Shown here: in pieces, positions 34,472 to 42,197 of the stretch | How the letters are laid out: every line of letters starts with the position of its first letter | How positions within the stretch are numbered: position 1 is the stretch's first letter | Assembly: GCF_015351105.1 (NCBI RefSeq) | Contig: NZ_JADKRR010000001.1 | Coordinates: 620,001-684,000 of the forward strand | Reading direction: 5' to 3' | Length of the DNA: 64,000 bases | Origin: Clavibacter sp. VKM Ac-2872 | GTDB taxonomy: Bacteria; Actinomycetota; Actinomycetes; Actinomycetales; Microbacteriaceae | The notes under the pieces: generated by a model | What the model was told of the DNA's origin: nothing | Databases searched by the model: none | The model's input: the letters and a program-made list of their open reading frames with translations, nothing else | Translations under genes and position numbers: made by a program

Positions 34472-34866
34472 CGGCCCGCGGATCCCTCCACCACGTGGAG
34501 CTGCAGGTGCGCGACCTCGACGCGGCGCTGGCCTCCTGGGGCTGGATCCTCGGCGAGCTCGGCTACGCGGAGGACGCCAGCTGGGCCGACGGCCGGAGCC
34601 TCCGCCTCGGCGACGCGTACCTCGTGATCGCCCGGGCTCCGCGCGACGCCCCGCACGACCGGCGCGGCGCGGGCCTCAGCCACCTCGCGTTCCACGCGGG
34701 ATCCGCCTCCGAGGTCGACCGGCTCTGGGCCGAGGCGCCCGACCACGGCTGGGCGCGCCTCTACGCCGACCGGCACCCGTTCGCGGGCGGGCCCGACCAC
34801 CGCGCCGCGTTCCTCGAGGACGGCGAGCGGTTCAAGGTCGAGCTCGTCGCCGACGCGGACGCCTGA
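34468..34866 (+). CDS. VOC-family (glyoxalase/bleomycin resistance-like) protein
   Basis: A 132-residue VOC-fold protein with paired beta-alpha-beta-beta-beta modules: LHHVELQVRDLDAALASWGW, then YLVIARAP, GLSHLAFHAGSASEVDRLWA, and a C-terminal FLEDGERFKVELVAD. Metal-ligand candidates are the His in LHHVEL, His in SHLAF, and Glu in KVELV. GTG 34468 overlaps the preceding small gene (GTGA). Likely a lyase, isomerase or drug-binding protein; substrate unknown. Confidence 0.88.
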   Translation: MTARGSLHHVELQVRDLDAALASWGWILGELGYAEDASWADGRSLRLGDAYLVIARAPRDAPHDRRGAGLSHLAFHAGSASEVDRLWAEAPDHGWARLYADRHPFAGGPDHRAAFLEDGERFKVELVADADA

Positions 34867-34968
34867 GGCCTGCCGACTCGGCGGTCGTGCGCCTGCGACT
34901 CGAGTCGCAACCCTGGTGCCGACTCCCGCGCCCTGTGCGGGCGCGGCCCAGCCGGGAGCGTTGCAGGC

Positions 34969-37032
34969 ATGGACACGACACCCCGCTCCACCTCCACCGC
35001 CCCGACCCGCGGCCGTCGCTCCCGGCGCCTCGCCGCGACCGTCGGCGCGCTCGCCCTGGCCCTCGCCATCCCGCTCGCCGCGGGCGCCGCCACGACCGCG
35101 ACCCCCGCGGATCCGCCGCCCCCGGCCCCGCCGCAGCACCAGCAGGGCGGCCACGACCTCACGCGGGCCGACGTGGACACCTGGCTCGACGGCGTCCTCG
35201 GCTCCGCGCTGCCGACGACGGGGATCCCCGGTGCCGCCGTCGCGGTCGTCGCCGACGGCCAGGTGCTCACCTCCCGCGGCTACGGCCTCGCCGACACCGG
35301 CACCGAGGGCAGCTCCGTCCGCGCGGTGGATCCCGACGACACCCTCTTCCGCGTCGGCTCCGTCTCGAAGGTGGTCTCCGCCACGGCCGTCATGCAGCTC
35401 GTGGAGGAGGGCCGCCTCGACCTCGACGCCGACGTGCAGCGGTACCTCGACTTCGACCTCGACACCCCGAAGGGCGCCGTCACGCTGCGGCACCTCCTCA
35501 CCCACACGTCCGGGTTCGAGGAGGTCATCACGGGCCTCATCGGCCTGCCCGGCAGCGAGCGCGCCCTCGGCGACGTGATGAAGACGGATCCGCCTGAGCA
35601 GGTCTTCGTCCCCGGCACCACCCCCGCATACTCGAACTACGGCGCGAGCCTCGCCGGCTACGTCGCCGAGCGCGTCGCCGGGACGCCGTTCGTCGACCTC
35701 GTGCAGCAGGAGGTGCTCGACCGTGCCGGGATGACCTCGTCGTCCTTCGCGCAGCCGCTCCCCGCCGACCTCGACGCGCGCCTCGCGAAGGGCTACCCCG
35801 ACGACTCCCAGCCCTCGTACCCGACGGAGGTCGTCAACGCGGCGCCGGCCGGCGCGCTCTCCGCCACGGCCACCGACATGGCGCGCTTCATGCTCGGCCA
35901 CCTCGGCGACCTGCCCGACGACGAGGCGCTGCTGGATCCCGCGACCCTCGACGAGATGCACCGCCCGGCCCTGGGCACCGACCAGCTCGGCGCCCTCGCC
36001 GCCGGCCAGCGCATGGACCTCGGCTTCTTCGACGACAGCACGCCCGGCGTCGCGGCGTTCGGCCACGACGGCGACACCAACGTCTTCCACACGGCCATGC
36101 GCATGTTCCCGGACAGCGACGCCGGCATCTTCGTCACCTTCAACGGCAACGGCCGCGACGCCGTCGACACCCTGGAGCTGCGCACGACCGTGCTGCAGGG
36201 CTTCGCCGACCGGTACCTGCGCGCGGACGAGGGCACCGCGGGATCCGCCGTCGCGCCGACGGGCGACCCCGAGGCCGCCGCCGCGCTCGTCGGCACCTGG
36301 CTCTCCTCGCGCTCCCCGTTCTCGAACCCGGGCGCGCTGCTGAACCTCAGCGGCCAGACCGAGATCGTGCCGCGCGCCGACGGCACCATCGCCGTCACCC
36401 CGAAGCCGCTCGGCGTCACGACGGGCGTCTACGAGAAGGCGGGCGACGACCTGTGGCGCGAGGTGGGCGGCGACGCCGTGCTCGCGACCCGCGCCTCCGC
36501 CGACGGAGGGCCGGTGGACGCGATCTCCTGGGGCGCGTCCTTCACGATGCTGCGGGCGGAGCCGTGGCAGGTCGCGTCCGTCGCGCTGCCGCTGCTGCTC
36601 GCGTCCGTCGCCGTGCTGCTGGTCTCGGTGGTGGCGTGGCCGGCCACCGCGATCGCCGGGATCGGCCGACGCCGTGCCGCGCGCGCCGACGCCGCCGTCC
36701 CCGCCGCGCCGCGTCCCCGCCGCAGCCGGGTCCACCTGCTGTCCCGCATCGGCCAGGCCGTGACCCTCGTGGCGCTCCTCGGCTGGACGGCCGCGGCGGT
36801 CCAGGCCCTGTCGTTCGTCGACGTGCCCGCCGGCGCGCTCCGCACCCTGCAGGGGCTGCAGCTCCTCGGCGCCCTGGCGGTGATCCCGGCCCCGCTCGCC
36901 GCGTGGCAGGCCGTGCGGACGCGGCGCGGGGCGTGGATCGTCGCCGGACGCATCCTCGTCCTCCTCGCGCTGGTCGCCGTCGCCGCCTTCGCGGTCGGCT
37001 TCCGCCTGCTCGCGCCGAGCGTGAGCTACTGA
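34969..37032 (+). CDS. Exported serine hydrolase (class C beta-lactamase-like) with C-terminal membrane helices
   Basis: A 687-residue membrane-linked hydrolase. An Arg-rich N-terminus and hydrophobic segment (about 18-45) form a signal or anchor. The beta-lactamase/esterase domain has SxxK as SVSK near 131, YxN as YSN near 221, and GHDGDTN late in the domain. A C-terminal domain (about 430-520) precedes four helices (about 525-685). It probably cleaves peptidoglycan-like peptides or esters outside the membrane. It lies upstream of a NarL-type two-component system. Confidence 0.88.
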   Translation: MDTTPRSTSTAPTRGRRSRRLAATVGALALALAIPLAAGAATTATPADPPPPAPPQHQQGGHDLTRADVDTWLDGVLGSALPTTGIPGAAVAVVADGQVLTSRGYGLADTGTEGSSVRAVDPDDTLFRVGSVSKVVSATAVMQLVEEGRLDLDADVQRYLDFDLDTPKGAVTLRHLLTHTSGFEEVITGLIGLPGSERALGDVMKTDPPEQVFVPGTTPAYSNYGASLAGYVAERVAGTPFVDLVQQEVLDRAGMTSSSFAQPLPADLDARLAKGYPDDSQPSYPTEVVNAAPAGALSATATDMARFMLGHLGDLPDDEALLDPATLDEMHRPALGTDQLGALAAGQRMDLGFFDDSTPGVAAFGHDGDTNVFHTAMRMFPDSDAGIFVTFNGNGRDAVDTLELRTTVLQGFADRYLRADEGTAGSAVAPTGDPEAAAALVGTWLSSRSPFSNPGALLNLSGQTEIVPRADGTIAVTPKPLGVTTGVYEKAGDDLWREVGGDAVLATRASADGGPVDAISWGASFTMLRAEPWQVASVALPLLLASVAVLLVSVVAWPATAIAGIGRRRAARADAAVPAAPRPRRSRVHLLSRIGQAVTLVALLGWTAAAVQALSFVDVPAGALRTLQGLQLLGALAVIPAPLAAWQAVRTRRGAWIVAGRILVLLALVAVAAFAVGFRLLAPSVSY

Positions 37033-37085
37033 TGCGCGGCGACGGGGGCGCAGGCACCGGCCGGCCGGCCTGCCATGCTCGGAGC

Positions 37086-38438
37086 GTGACCGACCCGACG
37101 CCCGCCGACGCCCTCGTCGCCGTCCGCCCGCGGGGCGTGCTCGGGGACCGGGTCCGCGCCGGCCTCGCCCGCGTCGGGATCCGCACCCCCGCCGGGCGCG
37201 ACGCGGCGGCCGCCGCGGCCTGGGCGCTGCTCACGGTGCTGCTCCTCGGGGTCCTCGCCGCGCTCGTCTGGGCGGACGGCACCTCGCGCAGCATGTCGCC
37301 GACGCAGGGCGCGCTCATCGGGATCCTCGCCGTCGCGCAGTGCGTCCCCCTCGCGTCCCGTCGCCGGCACCCGCGGTCGACCCTCCTGGCGGTGTCGCTC
37401 CTCCAGGGCGCGCTCGTCGCGGTGCTGCCGCCCCACTTCGGGTTCTGGGCGGCCGCCCCCGTCGTCGCGGCCTACACGGTCGGGTCGCGGCTCGCGCCGG
37501 CGTCGACCGTCCGCGTGATGGCCGCGGCCATCGGGCTCGAGGCCGTCGGCGGGTACCTGGCCGCCACCGGCCAGGTGCGCGGGATGCTCGTGCCCACGGC
37601 CGTGGACGCGCGCCTCTCCCTCGACACGGTCATCGCGGCCGTGTCGATCCTCGTCAGCGGCCTGCTCATCGCCGCGGCCGGCGCCGCCGTCGGCTCCTGG
37701 GTGGCGCTCCGCCGCCGCCACGACCGCGACGTGCTCGCGCGCGCCGCCGAGACCCTCGAGCACCAGGCCGCGCGGAGCCGGGCCGCGGTCGCCGCCGAGC
37801 GCACGCGCATGGCCCGCGAGCTCCACGATGTGGCCGCCCACCACCTCACGGCGCTCGTCGTGCAGGCGGGCGCCGCCGAGCGCCTGGTGGACCTCGACCC
37901 GGAGCGCGCGAAGGACTCCCTCCGCGGGATCCGCCGCCAGGGCCGCGAGACCCTCGACGCGCTGCGCTCCATCGTCGGGATCCTCCGCCAGGGGTCCGAC
38001 GGCGAGGGCGGCGGCGAGGCGGGCACCGCGCCCGTGCCCGGCCTCGCCGACGTGACGGGGCTCGTGGCGGCGGCCCGCGCGTCGGGCACCGAGGTCGAGG
38101 AGCGCGCGATCGGCACCGGGCCCGCTCTCGCCCCGCTCGCGGACGTCACCGCGTACCGCACCGTGCAGGAGTCGCTCGCCAACGCCCGGCGGCACGCTCC
38201 CGGATCCGCCGTCACCCTCACGACGGAGGCCGGCGCGACGCGCATCGCCCTCACCGTCGAGAACGCGCTGCCCGCCGCCGCCCCCGCGACCGCGCCCGGC
38301 TACGGCCTGGTCGGGATGCGCGAGCGGGCCGCGCTCGTCGGGGGCCGCCTGGAGGCGGGACCCACCGGATCCGGCACCTGGCGCGTGCGCCTCGAGCTGC
38401 CCGTGGAGCCCGTGCCGGCGGACCGGGCCGACGCGTGA
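37086..38438 (+). CDS. NarL-type sensor histidine kinase (HisKA_3)
   Basis: A 450-residue kinase with about five to six N-terminal transmembrane helices (40-215) and no large periplasmic domain. HisKA_3 dimerisation/phospho-acceptor reads MARELHDVAAHHLTALVVQ with the His near residue 247. The ATPase domain includes ESLANARRHAPGS and a GYGLVGMRERAALVGGRLEA end. GTG 37086 follows CATGCT. It overlaps its response regulator by 4 bases. Confidence 0.93.
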   Translation: MTDPTPADALVAVRPRGVLGDRVRAGLARVGIRTPAGRDAAAAAAWALLTVLLLGVLAALVWADGTSRSMSPTQGALIGILAVAQCVPLASRRRHPRSTLLAVSLLQGALVAVLPPHFGFWAAAPVVAAYTVGSRLAPASTVRVMAAAIGLEAVGGYLAATGQVRGMLVPTAVDARLSLDTVIAAVSILVSGLLIAAAGAAVGSWVALRRRHDRDVLARAAETLEHQAARSRAAVAAERTRMARELHDVAAHHLTALVVQAGAAERLVDLDPERAKDSLRGIRRQGRETLDALRSIVGILRQGSDGEGGGEAGTAPVPGLADVTGLVAAARASGTEVEERAIGTGPALAPLADVTAYRTVQESLANARRHAPGSAVTLTTEAGATRIALTVENALPAAAPATAPGYGLVGMRERAALVGGRLEAGPTGSGTWRVRLELPVEPVPADRADA

Positions 38439-39100
38439 TCCGCGTGGTCCTGGTCGACGACCAGTCCATCGTCCGCGCCGGCTTCCGCGTCGTGCTGGAG
38501 ACGGCGGGTGGGATCGAGGTGGTCGGCGAGGCCGCGGGCGGCCGCGAGTCCGTCGAGCTCGTGCGCCGCCTCGCGCCCGACGTCGTCGTGATGGACGTGC
38601 GCATGCCGGGCGGCGACGGCATCGAGGCGACCCGCGCGATCAGCGGGGCCGACGCCGACGCCGATGCCGACCGCCAGCGACCCGCCGTCCTCGTCGCCAC
38701 CACCTTCGACCTCGACGAGTACGTCTTCGGCGCGCTCGAGGCGGGCGCCCGCGGCTTCGTGCTCAAGGATGCGGAGCCCGAGGAGTTCATCCAGGCCGTG
38801 CGGGCGCTCGCCGAGGGCCGGGCCGCCCTCGACGGCGTGACCACCCGCCGCGTGATGGCCGAGTTCACCCGCCGCCGCGCCGCGTCCGCCGTGCACCCCG
38901 GATCCGATGTGCTCACGCCGCGCGAGCAGGACATCGTGCGGCTCCTCGGCGACGGCCTCTCCAACGACGAGATCGGCGGCCGGCTCGTGATCGAGACGAG
39001 CACCGTGAAGTCGCACCTCACGCGGATCATGACCAAGCTCGGCACCCGCGACCGCCTGCAGACCGTCGTGTGGGGCTACCGTTCGGGCCTCCTGCCCTGA
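38435..39100 (+). CDS. NarL/FixJ-family response regulator
   Basis: A 221-residue regulator. Receiver domain: VLVDDQ, phospho-acceptor Asp in VVVMDVRMPGGDG, TTFD and LKDAEPEEF. The C-terminal LuxR-type helix-turn-helix reads LTPREQDIVRLLGDGLSNDE then STVKSHLTRIMTKLGTRDR. GTG 38435 overlaps the kinase stop (GTGA). An unusual short Asp/Ala run (GADADADADRQR) lies between receiver strands beta3 and beta4. Confidence 0.95.
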   Translation: MIRVVLVDDQSIVRAGFRVVLETAGGIEVVGEAAGGRESVELVRRLAPDVVVMDVRMPGGDGIEATRAISGADADADADRQRPAVLVATTFDLDEYVFGALEAGARGFVLKDAEPEEFIQAVRALAEGRAALDGVTTRRVMAEFTRRRAASAVHPGSDVLTPREQDIVRLLGDGLSNDEIGGRLVIETSTVKSHLTRIMTKLGTRDRLQTVVWGYRSGLLP

Positions 39101-39258
39101 CCCGCGGCCGGTCACGGGAGGATCGCCGCGACGCGCCCGGGCGACGCGTCGGCCGCCGGCGCGCGTCCCGCCGCGTTCGCCCGCGATCCACCGTCCGTGC
39201 CGCGAACGTCCACCGCGGACGGCGCGCGCTCCCAGGCCCGTCGTGGTCTGATGGATCC

Positions 39259-39678
39259 ATGGAACCCATCTACACCGCTATCGCGCACGCCTCCGGCGGA
39301 GGACGCGACGGACATGTCCGCAGCGAGGACGACCGCATCGACTTCGACACCCGTCCCCCCAAGGAGATGGGCGGCTCGGGCGAGGGCACGAACCCGGAGC
39401 AGCTCTTCGCCGCCGGGTACAGCGCCTGCTTCCTGGGCGCCACCCACCTCGTCGGCAAGAACGCCGGCGTCGACACCAAGGACGCGGGCGTCTCCGCCAG
39501 CGTCTCCATCGGCGACAACGGCCAGGGCGGCTTCGGCCTCGCGGTCGAGCTCGACGTCTACCTCCCGAACGTGCCGGCCGAGCGCCGCCAGGAGATCGCG
39601 GACGCGGCCCATCAGGTCTGCCCGTACTCCAACGCCACGCGCGGCAACATCGACGTGAAGGTCACCATCGTCGACTGA
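39259..39678 (+). CDS. ohr: Organic hydroperoxide resistance protein (Ohr/OsmC)
   Basis: A 139-residue thiol peroxidase that reduces organic hydroperoxides. The two active-site cysteines are Cys57 (YSACFLGA) and Cys121 (VCPYSNATRGN). The N-terminal YTAIAHASGGGRDGHVRSED is typical of Ohr. It is a single-gene unit ended by a strong hairpin. No OhrR regulator is adjacent. Confidence 0.95.
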   Translation: MEPIYTAIAHASGGGRDGHVRSEDDRIDFDTRPPKEMGGSGEGTNPEQLFAAGYSACFLGATHLVGKNAGVDTKDAGVSASVSIGDNGQGGFGLAVELDVYLPNVPAERRQEIADAAHQVCPYSNATRGNIDVKVTIVD

Positions 39679-39694
39679 TCCACCCGCACGACAC

Positions 39695-39727
39695 GAGGCG
39701 GGCGTCCCCATCGGGGACGCCCGCCTC
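39695..39727 (+). terminator. Strong intrinsic hairpin after ohr
   Basis: A perfect 15-bp stem (39695-39709 with 39713-39727) with a 3-base loop starts 16 bases after the ohr stop codon. No T-run follows, which is normal in this GC-rich genome. Confidence 0.8.
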
Positions 39728-39760
39728 CGTCGTCCAGGCGCGGATGGGTAGGGTCATCGC

Positions 39761-40144
39761 ATGCCTGAGAACACCGGCCCCGCTGGGGTGCCCCTCGACG
39801 ACGACGCCCGTGCCGCCCTCGAGGAGCTGGGGGAGATCCGCGGGAGCATCGACAACATCGACGCCGCCCTCGTCCACATGCTCGCGGAGCGCTTCAAGTT
39901 CACGCAGTCGGTCGGCCGGCTGAAGGCCGCGCACGGCCTGCCCGCGGCGGATCCCGAGCGCGAGCGCCGCCAGATCCTCCGCCTCCGTGCCCTGGCCGAG
40001 GAGTCGAAGCTCGACCCGGCCTTCGCGGAGAAGTTCCTGAACTTCATCGTCGCGGAGGTCATCCACCACCACACGCGCATCGCCGAGGACCAGGTCGCCG
40101 CCACCTCTGCGGTCGCGCCCGAGGACGGCGGGCCGGCGGCCTGA
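39761..40144 (+). CDS. Chorismate mutase (AroQ type)
   Basis: A 127-residue helical enzyme converting chorismate to prephenate for phenylalanine and tyrosine synthesis. The first helix reads EIRGSIDNIDAALVHMLAER, the classical AroQ segment, followed by ERRQILRLRALAEESKL and VAEVIHHHTRIAEDQ. It is cytoplasmic with no signal, so not the exported type. Its promoter must lie in the short gap after the ohr hairpin. Confidence 0.93.
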   Translation: MPENTGPAGVPLDDDARAALEELGEIRGSIDNIDAALVHMLAERFKFTQSVGRLKAAHGLPAADPERERRQILRLRALAEESKLDPAFAEKFLNFIVAEVIHHHTRIAEDQVAATSAVAPEDGGPAA

Positions 40145-40237
40145 GGCGGCACCGGCGGCGCCGCGACCGTCGGATGTTCTATCCGGCGTGCGATCGTGAT
40201 CGTCCACGCGTGTGCGCTCGCCTGCGGCTCCTCTCGA

Positions 40238-40705
40238 TCACCTCTCGCTCGGCGCAGGGGCGTCATCGTCGCCGAATATCTTCCTCAAGCGCCCGTCGAG
40301 CCAGTCCTCGGCTCCTTCTTCCATGATCTTCGTGGGGTGGTTCGCGTAGATGAGTTCGTGTGACAGCTGCATGTCGAGCTGTCGCAGGATCGTGTCGTAC
40401 GTCACGCGGTATTGCGTCGGCACGGGTGCGCCGAGCTCGCGAAGCCGCGTCTCGGCCGCCCTGAGGTCCTTGCGCAGGAAGCGCTGCACGGCCACGGTCC
40501 GGTCCGAGCTGGCGTCCACGCCGCGTAGCTCGCTGGCGTAGATGACGGAGCCATCCTGCTCGAAGAAGACGTTCGCGTACGTCCTATCTCGCTCGGAGGC
40601 GGCGTAGACGAATATCTCGGTCAGGTCCGGAGCGCCGTCGGAGTACTCGAGGGCGAGTGAGACCCAGCTCTCGATGAGCTCCGCCAAGACCTGTTCTTGA
40701 TCCAT
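40238..40705 (-). CDS. YezG-like (DUF600) immunity protein, copy A
   Basis: A 155-residue acidic protein starting MDQEQVLAELIESWVSLALE. The family segments VFFEQDGSVIYASELRGVDA and QRFLRKDLRAAETRLRELGA fit YezG/DUF600 immunity proteins, which neutralise nuclease-type polymorphic toxins such as Bacillus YeeF. Copy B (41739-42185) shares the C-terminal block KIMEEGAEDWLDGRLRKIFG. ATG 40714 is an alternative start; 40705 aligns with copy B. The region has lower GC and ATA/AAT codons unlike its neighbours, suggesting transfer. Confidence 0.82.
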   Translation of the reverse strand: MDQEQVLAELIESWVSLALEYSDGAPDLTEIFVYAASERDRTYANVFFEQDGSVIYASELRGVDASSDRTVAVQRFLRKDLRAAETRLRELGAPVPTQYRVTYDTILRQLDMQLSHELIYANHPTKIMEEGAEDWLDGRLRKIFGDDDAPAPSER

Positions 40706-40765
40706 CCGTCGCATTGTCTCTCTTGATGGGAAGCGATGATCATCCACTCGCCATTGCAGCGGAAA

Positions 40766-41281
40766 TCATCGATTGAACTTGCCCAGATGCTCCCAGTCGC
40801 CGAACTGGGGCACTCGTTCCCAATGGCGATCCATCTTCACCTCTCGGTACTCGGAGACGTGAGTAAGTGGATCTGCGTCATCCATGACGACGTGCTTGGC
40901 GTAGCCTTCGGGCTTGAAGACGAATTCCTCCACGGCGTTGGCCTCGTTGATCGGATGGAAGGACCGATCGGCGGGATAGCGGTGCTCCGTCACGTTGGAC
41001 ATGAAGAGCCGGCCCTGCAGGTTCTTGAACCCGTATCGAAAGCGCTGGCGGCCGAGTTCGTCGAGAAATGAGACATTGACGAAGTCGGCATGAGGGATGA
41101 CTTCGAGCAGGAATTCAGGCACCGCACGATCTCGGGCGTCATCCTTGAGTGCCGCGACGGTGAACCAATGGTCAGGCTCGGGGACCAGGCCGTCGAAACG
41201 GCTACGCGCGTCGGCCTCCGACAATGGTTTGATGGGCTCGTTGAATTCGCCGTCCCACTCTTCGCAGTAGATGTAATTCAT
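40766..41281 (-). CDS. Unrecognised protein of the toxin-immunity locus
   Basis: A 171-residue soluble protein starting MNYIYCEEWDGEFNEPIKPL. It continues with SFLDELGRQRFRYGFKNLQG and KPEGYAKHVVMDDADPLTHV. I do not know the family. A truncated paralogue lies just upstream, at 41464-41560. Its place between two YezG-like genes in a toxin locus suggests a second immunity or accessory protein. Rare codons and lower GC support acquisition from elsewhere. The start choice rests on the paralogue alignment. Confidence 0.65.
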   Translation of the reverse strand: MNYIYCEEWDGEFNEPIKPLSEADARSRFDGLVPEPDHWFTVAALKDDARDRAVPEFLLEVIPHADFVNVSFLDELGRQRFRYGFKNLQGRLFMSNVTEHRYPADRSFHPINEANAVEEFVFKPEGYAKHVVMDDADPLTHVSEYREVKMDRHWERVPQFGDWEHLGKFNR

Positions 41282-41463
41282 CGGGGGCCACTGCCTCTCG
41301 CTACCTGGCCGCATTTTACTCGAATCCGTCGACGTCTCTATTGATAACACCCTTGCTTTTGGCGTGCGCGATTACGTACGCAGGTAACGCTGGCGTGCTT
41401 CCATCTCGGAAAGCGGTTCGAGAGGCGCTCGAGACGCCGTGTCCTACTCTCGGCAGTACTCGT

Positions 41464-41560
41464 ATCTCAAGGTGCGACTCCCCTGCGTGCCTCATCCTCC
41501 GATATCGGCTTGATGGGCTCAACGTATTCGGTGCCCGACTCATCGCAGTAGACGTGATTC
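41464..41560 (-). pseudogene. Truncated paralogue of the 40766-41281 gene
   Basis: The minus strand reads, from GTG near 41559, a peptide NHVYCDESGTEYVEPIKPIS then EDEARRGVAP, ending at TGA. This aligns with NYIYCEEWDGEFNEPIKPLS then EADARSRFDGLVPEP of the intact gene downstream. Only about 30 codons remain. The following 150 bases to 41282 show no continuation. It marks a tandem duplication followed by decay. Confidence 0.7.
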
Positions 41561-41561
41561 A

Positions 41562-41740
41562 CCAGGAGGCCTCGCGGCGTGGGCATGTTCGATCTCGGCA
41601 TTCACGTAGATGCTGACTTCCGCCAGATCCCGCGCCTTCACGTCGCTCGAGTACCCGATCATCGCGATGTCGAGTGCCACTGTGTCTGCTCGCGCTCTTG
41701 CTCGCGGTGCATTCGTGCATCTTCCGCTCGGGGAGGGGTC
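41562..41740 (-). other. Relic stretch between immunity genes
   Basis: Minus-strand codons from GTG near 41681 read MIGYSSDVKARDLAEVSIYV then NAEIEHAHAA before meeting the truncated paralogue in another frame. The peptide looks like a real N-terminal or internal fragment, but I do not recognise it. No promoter or repeat is visible. It is probably another leftover of immunity-gene turnover. Confidence 0.35.
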
Positions 41741-42185
41741 ATCGTCTACCGAAGATCTTCCTCAGGCGTCCGTCGAGCCAATCCTCGGCGCCTTCCTCCA
41801 TGATCTTCGTGGGATGCTTCGCGTACATGGGTTCGTATGATAGCTGCATGTCGAGCTGTCGTATGACGGTGTCGTACGTCACGCGATACTGCGTCGGAAT
41901 CCGTGCGCCCAGTTCGTGCATTTGGACCTCGGCCGCCTTGAGGTCCTTCAGTAGAAATCGCTGCACTGCCACGGCTCGTTCCCGACTGGCATCCACGCCT
42001 TCGAGCTCGTTCGCATACACGACGGACCCCCTCTGCTCGAAGAACATGTTCGCGTATGCGCTGTCTCGCTCAGACGCACCGTATATGTATATCTTCGTCA
42101 GATTGGGGGCGCCGTCCGCGTACTCGAGACCCAGTGACACCCATTTCTGGATGAGATCATTCAAGATCGTCTCGTGCTGCAACAT
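41739..42185 (-). CDS. YezG-like (DUF600) immunity protein, copy B
   Basis: A 148-residue paralogue of copy A starting MLQHETILNDLIQKWVSLGL. It shares EYADGAPNLTKIYIYGASER, VQRFLLKDLKAAEVQMHELG and KIMEEGAEDWLDGRLRKIFG. Its last residues (GRR, then stop) differ from copy A because a small indel shifts the frame, removing about eight C-terminal residues. GGAAGAGG precedes the ATG. It lies 12 bases downstream of the DNase toxin gene, the expected place of the cognate immunity gene. Confidence 0.85.
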   Translation of the reverse strand: MLQHETILNDLIQKWVSLGLEYADGAPNLTKIYIYGASERDSAYANMFFEQRGSVVYANELEGVDASRERAVAVQRFLLKDLKAAEVQMHELGARIPTQYRVTYDTVIRQLDMQLSYEPMYAKHPTKIMEEGAEDWLDGRLRKIFGRR

Positions 42186-42197
42186 CGTGTCCTCTTC

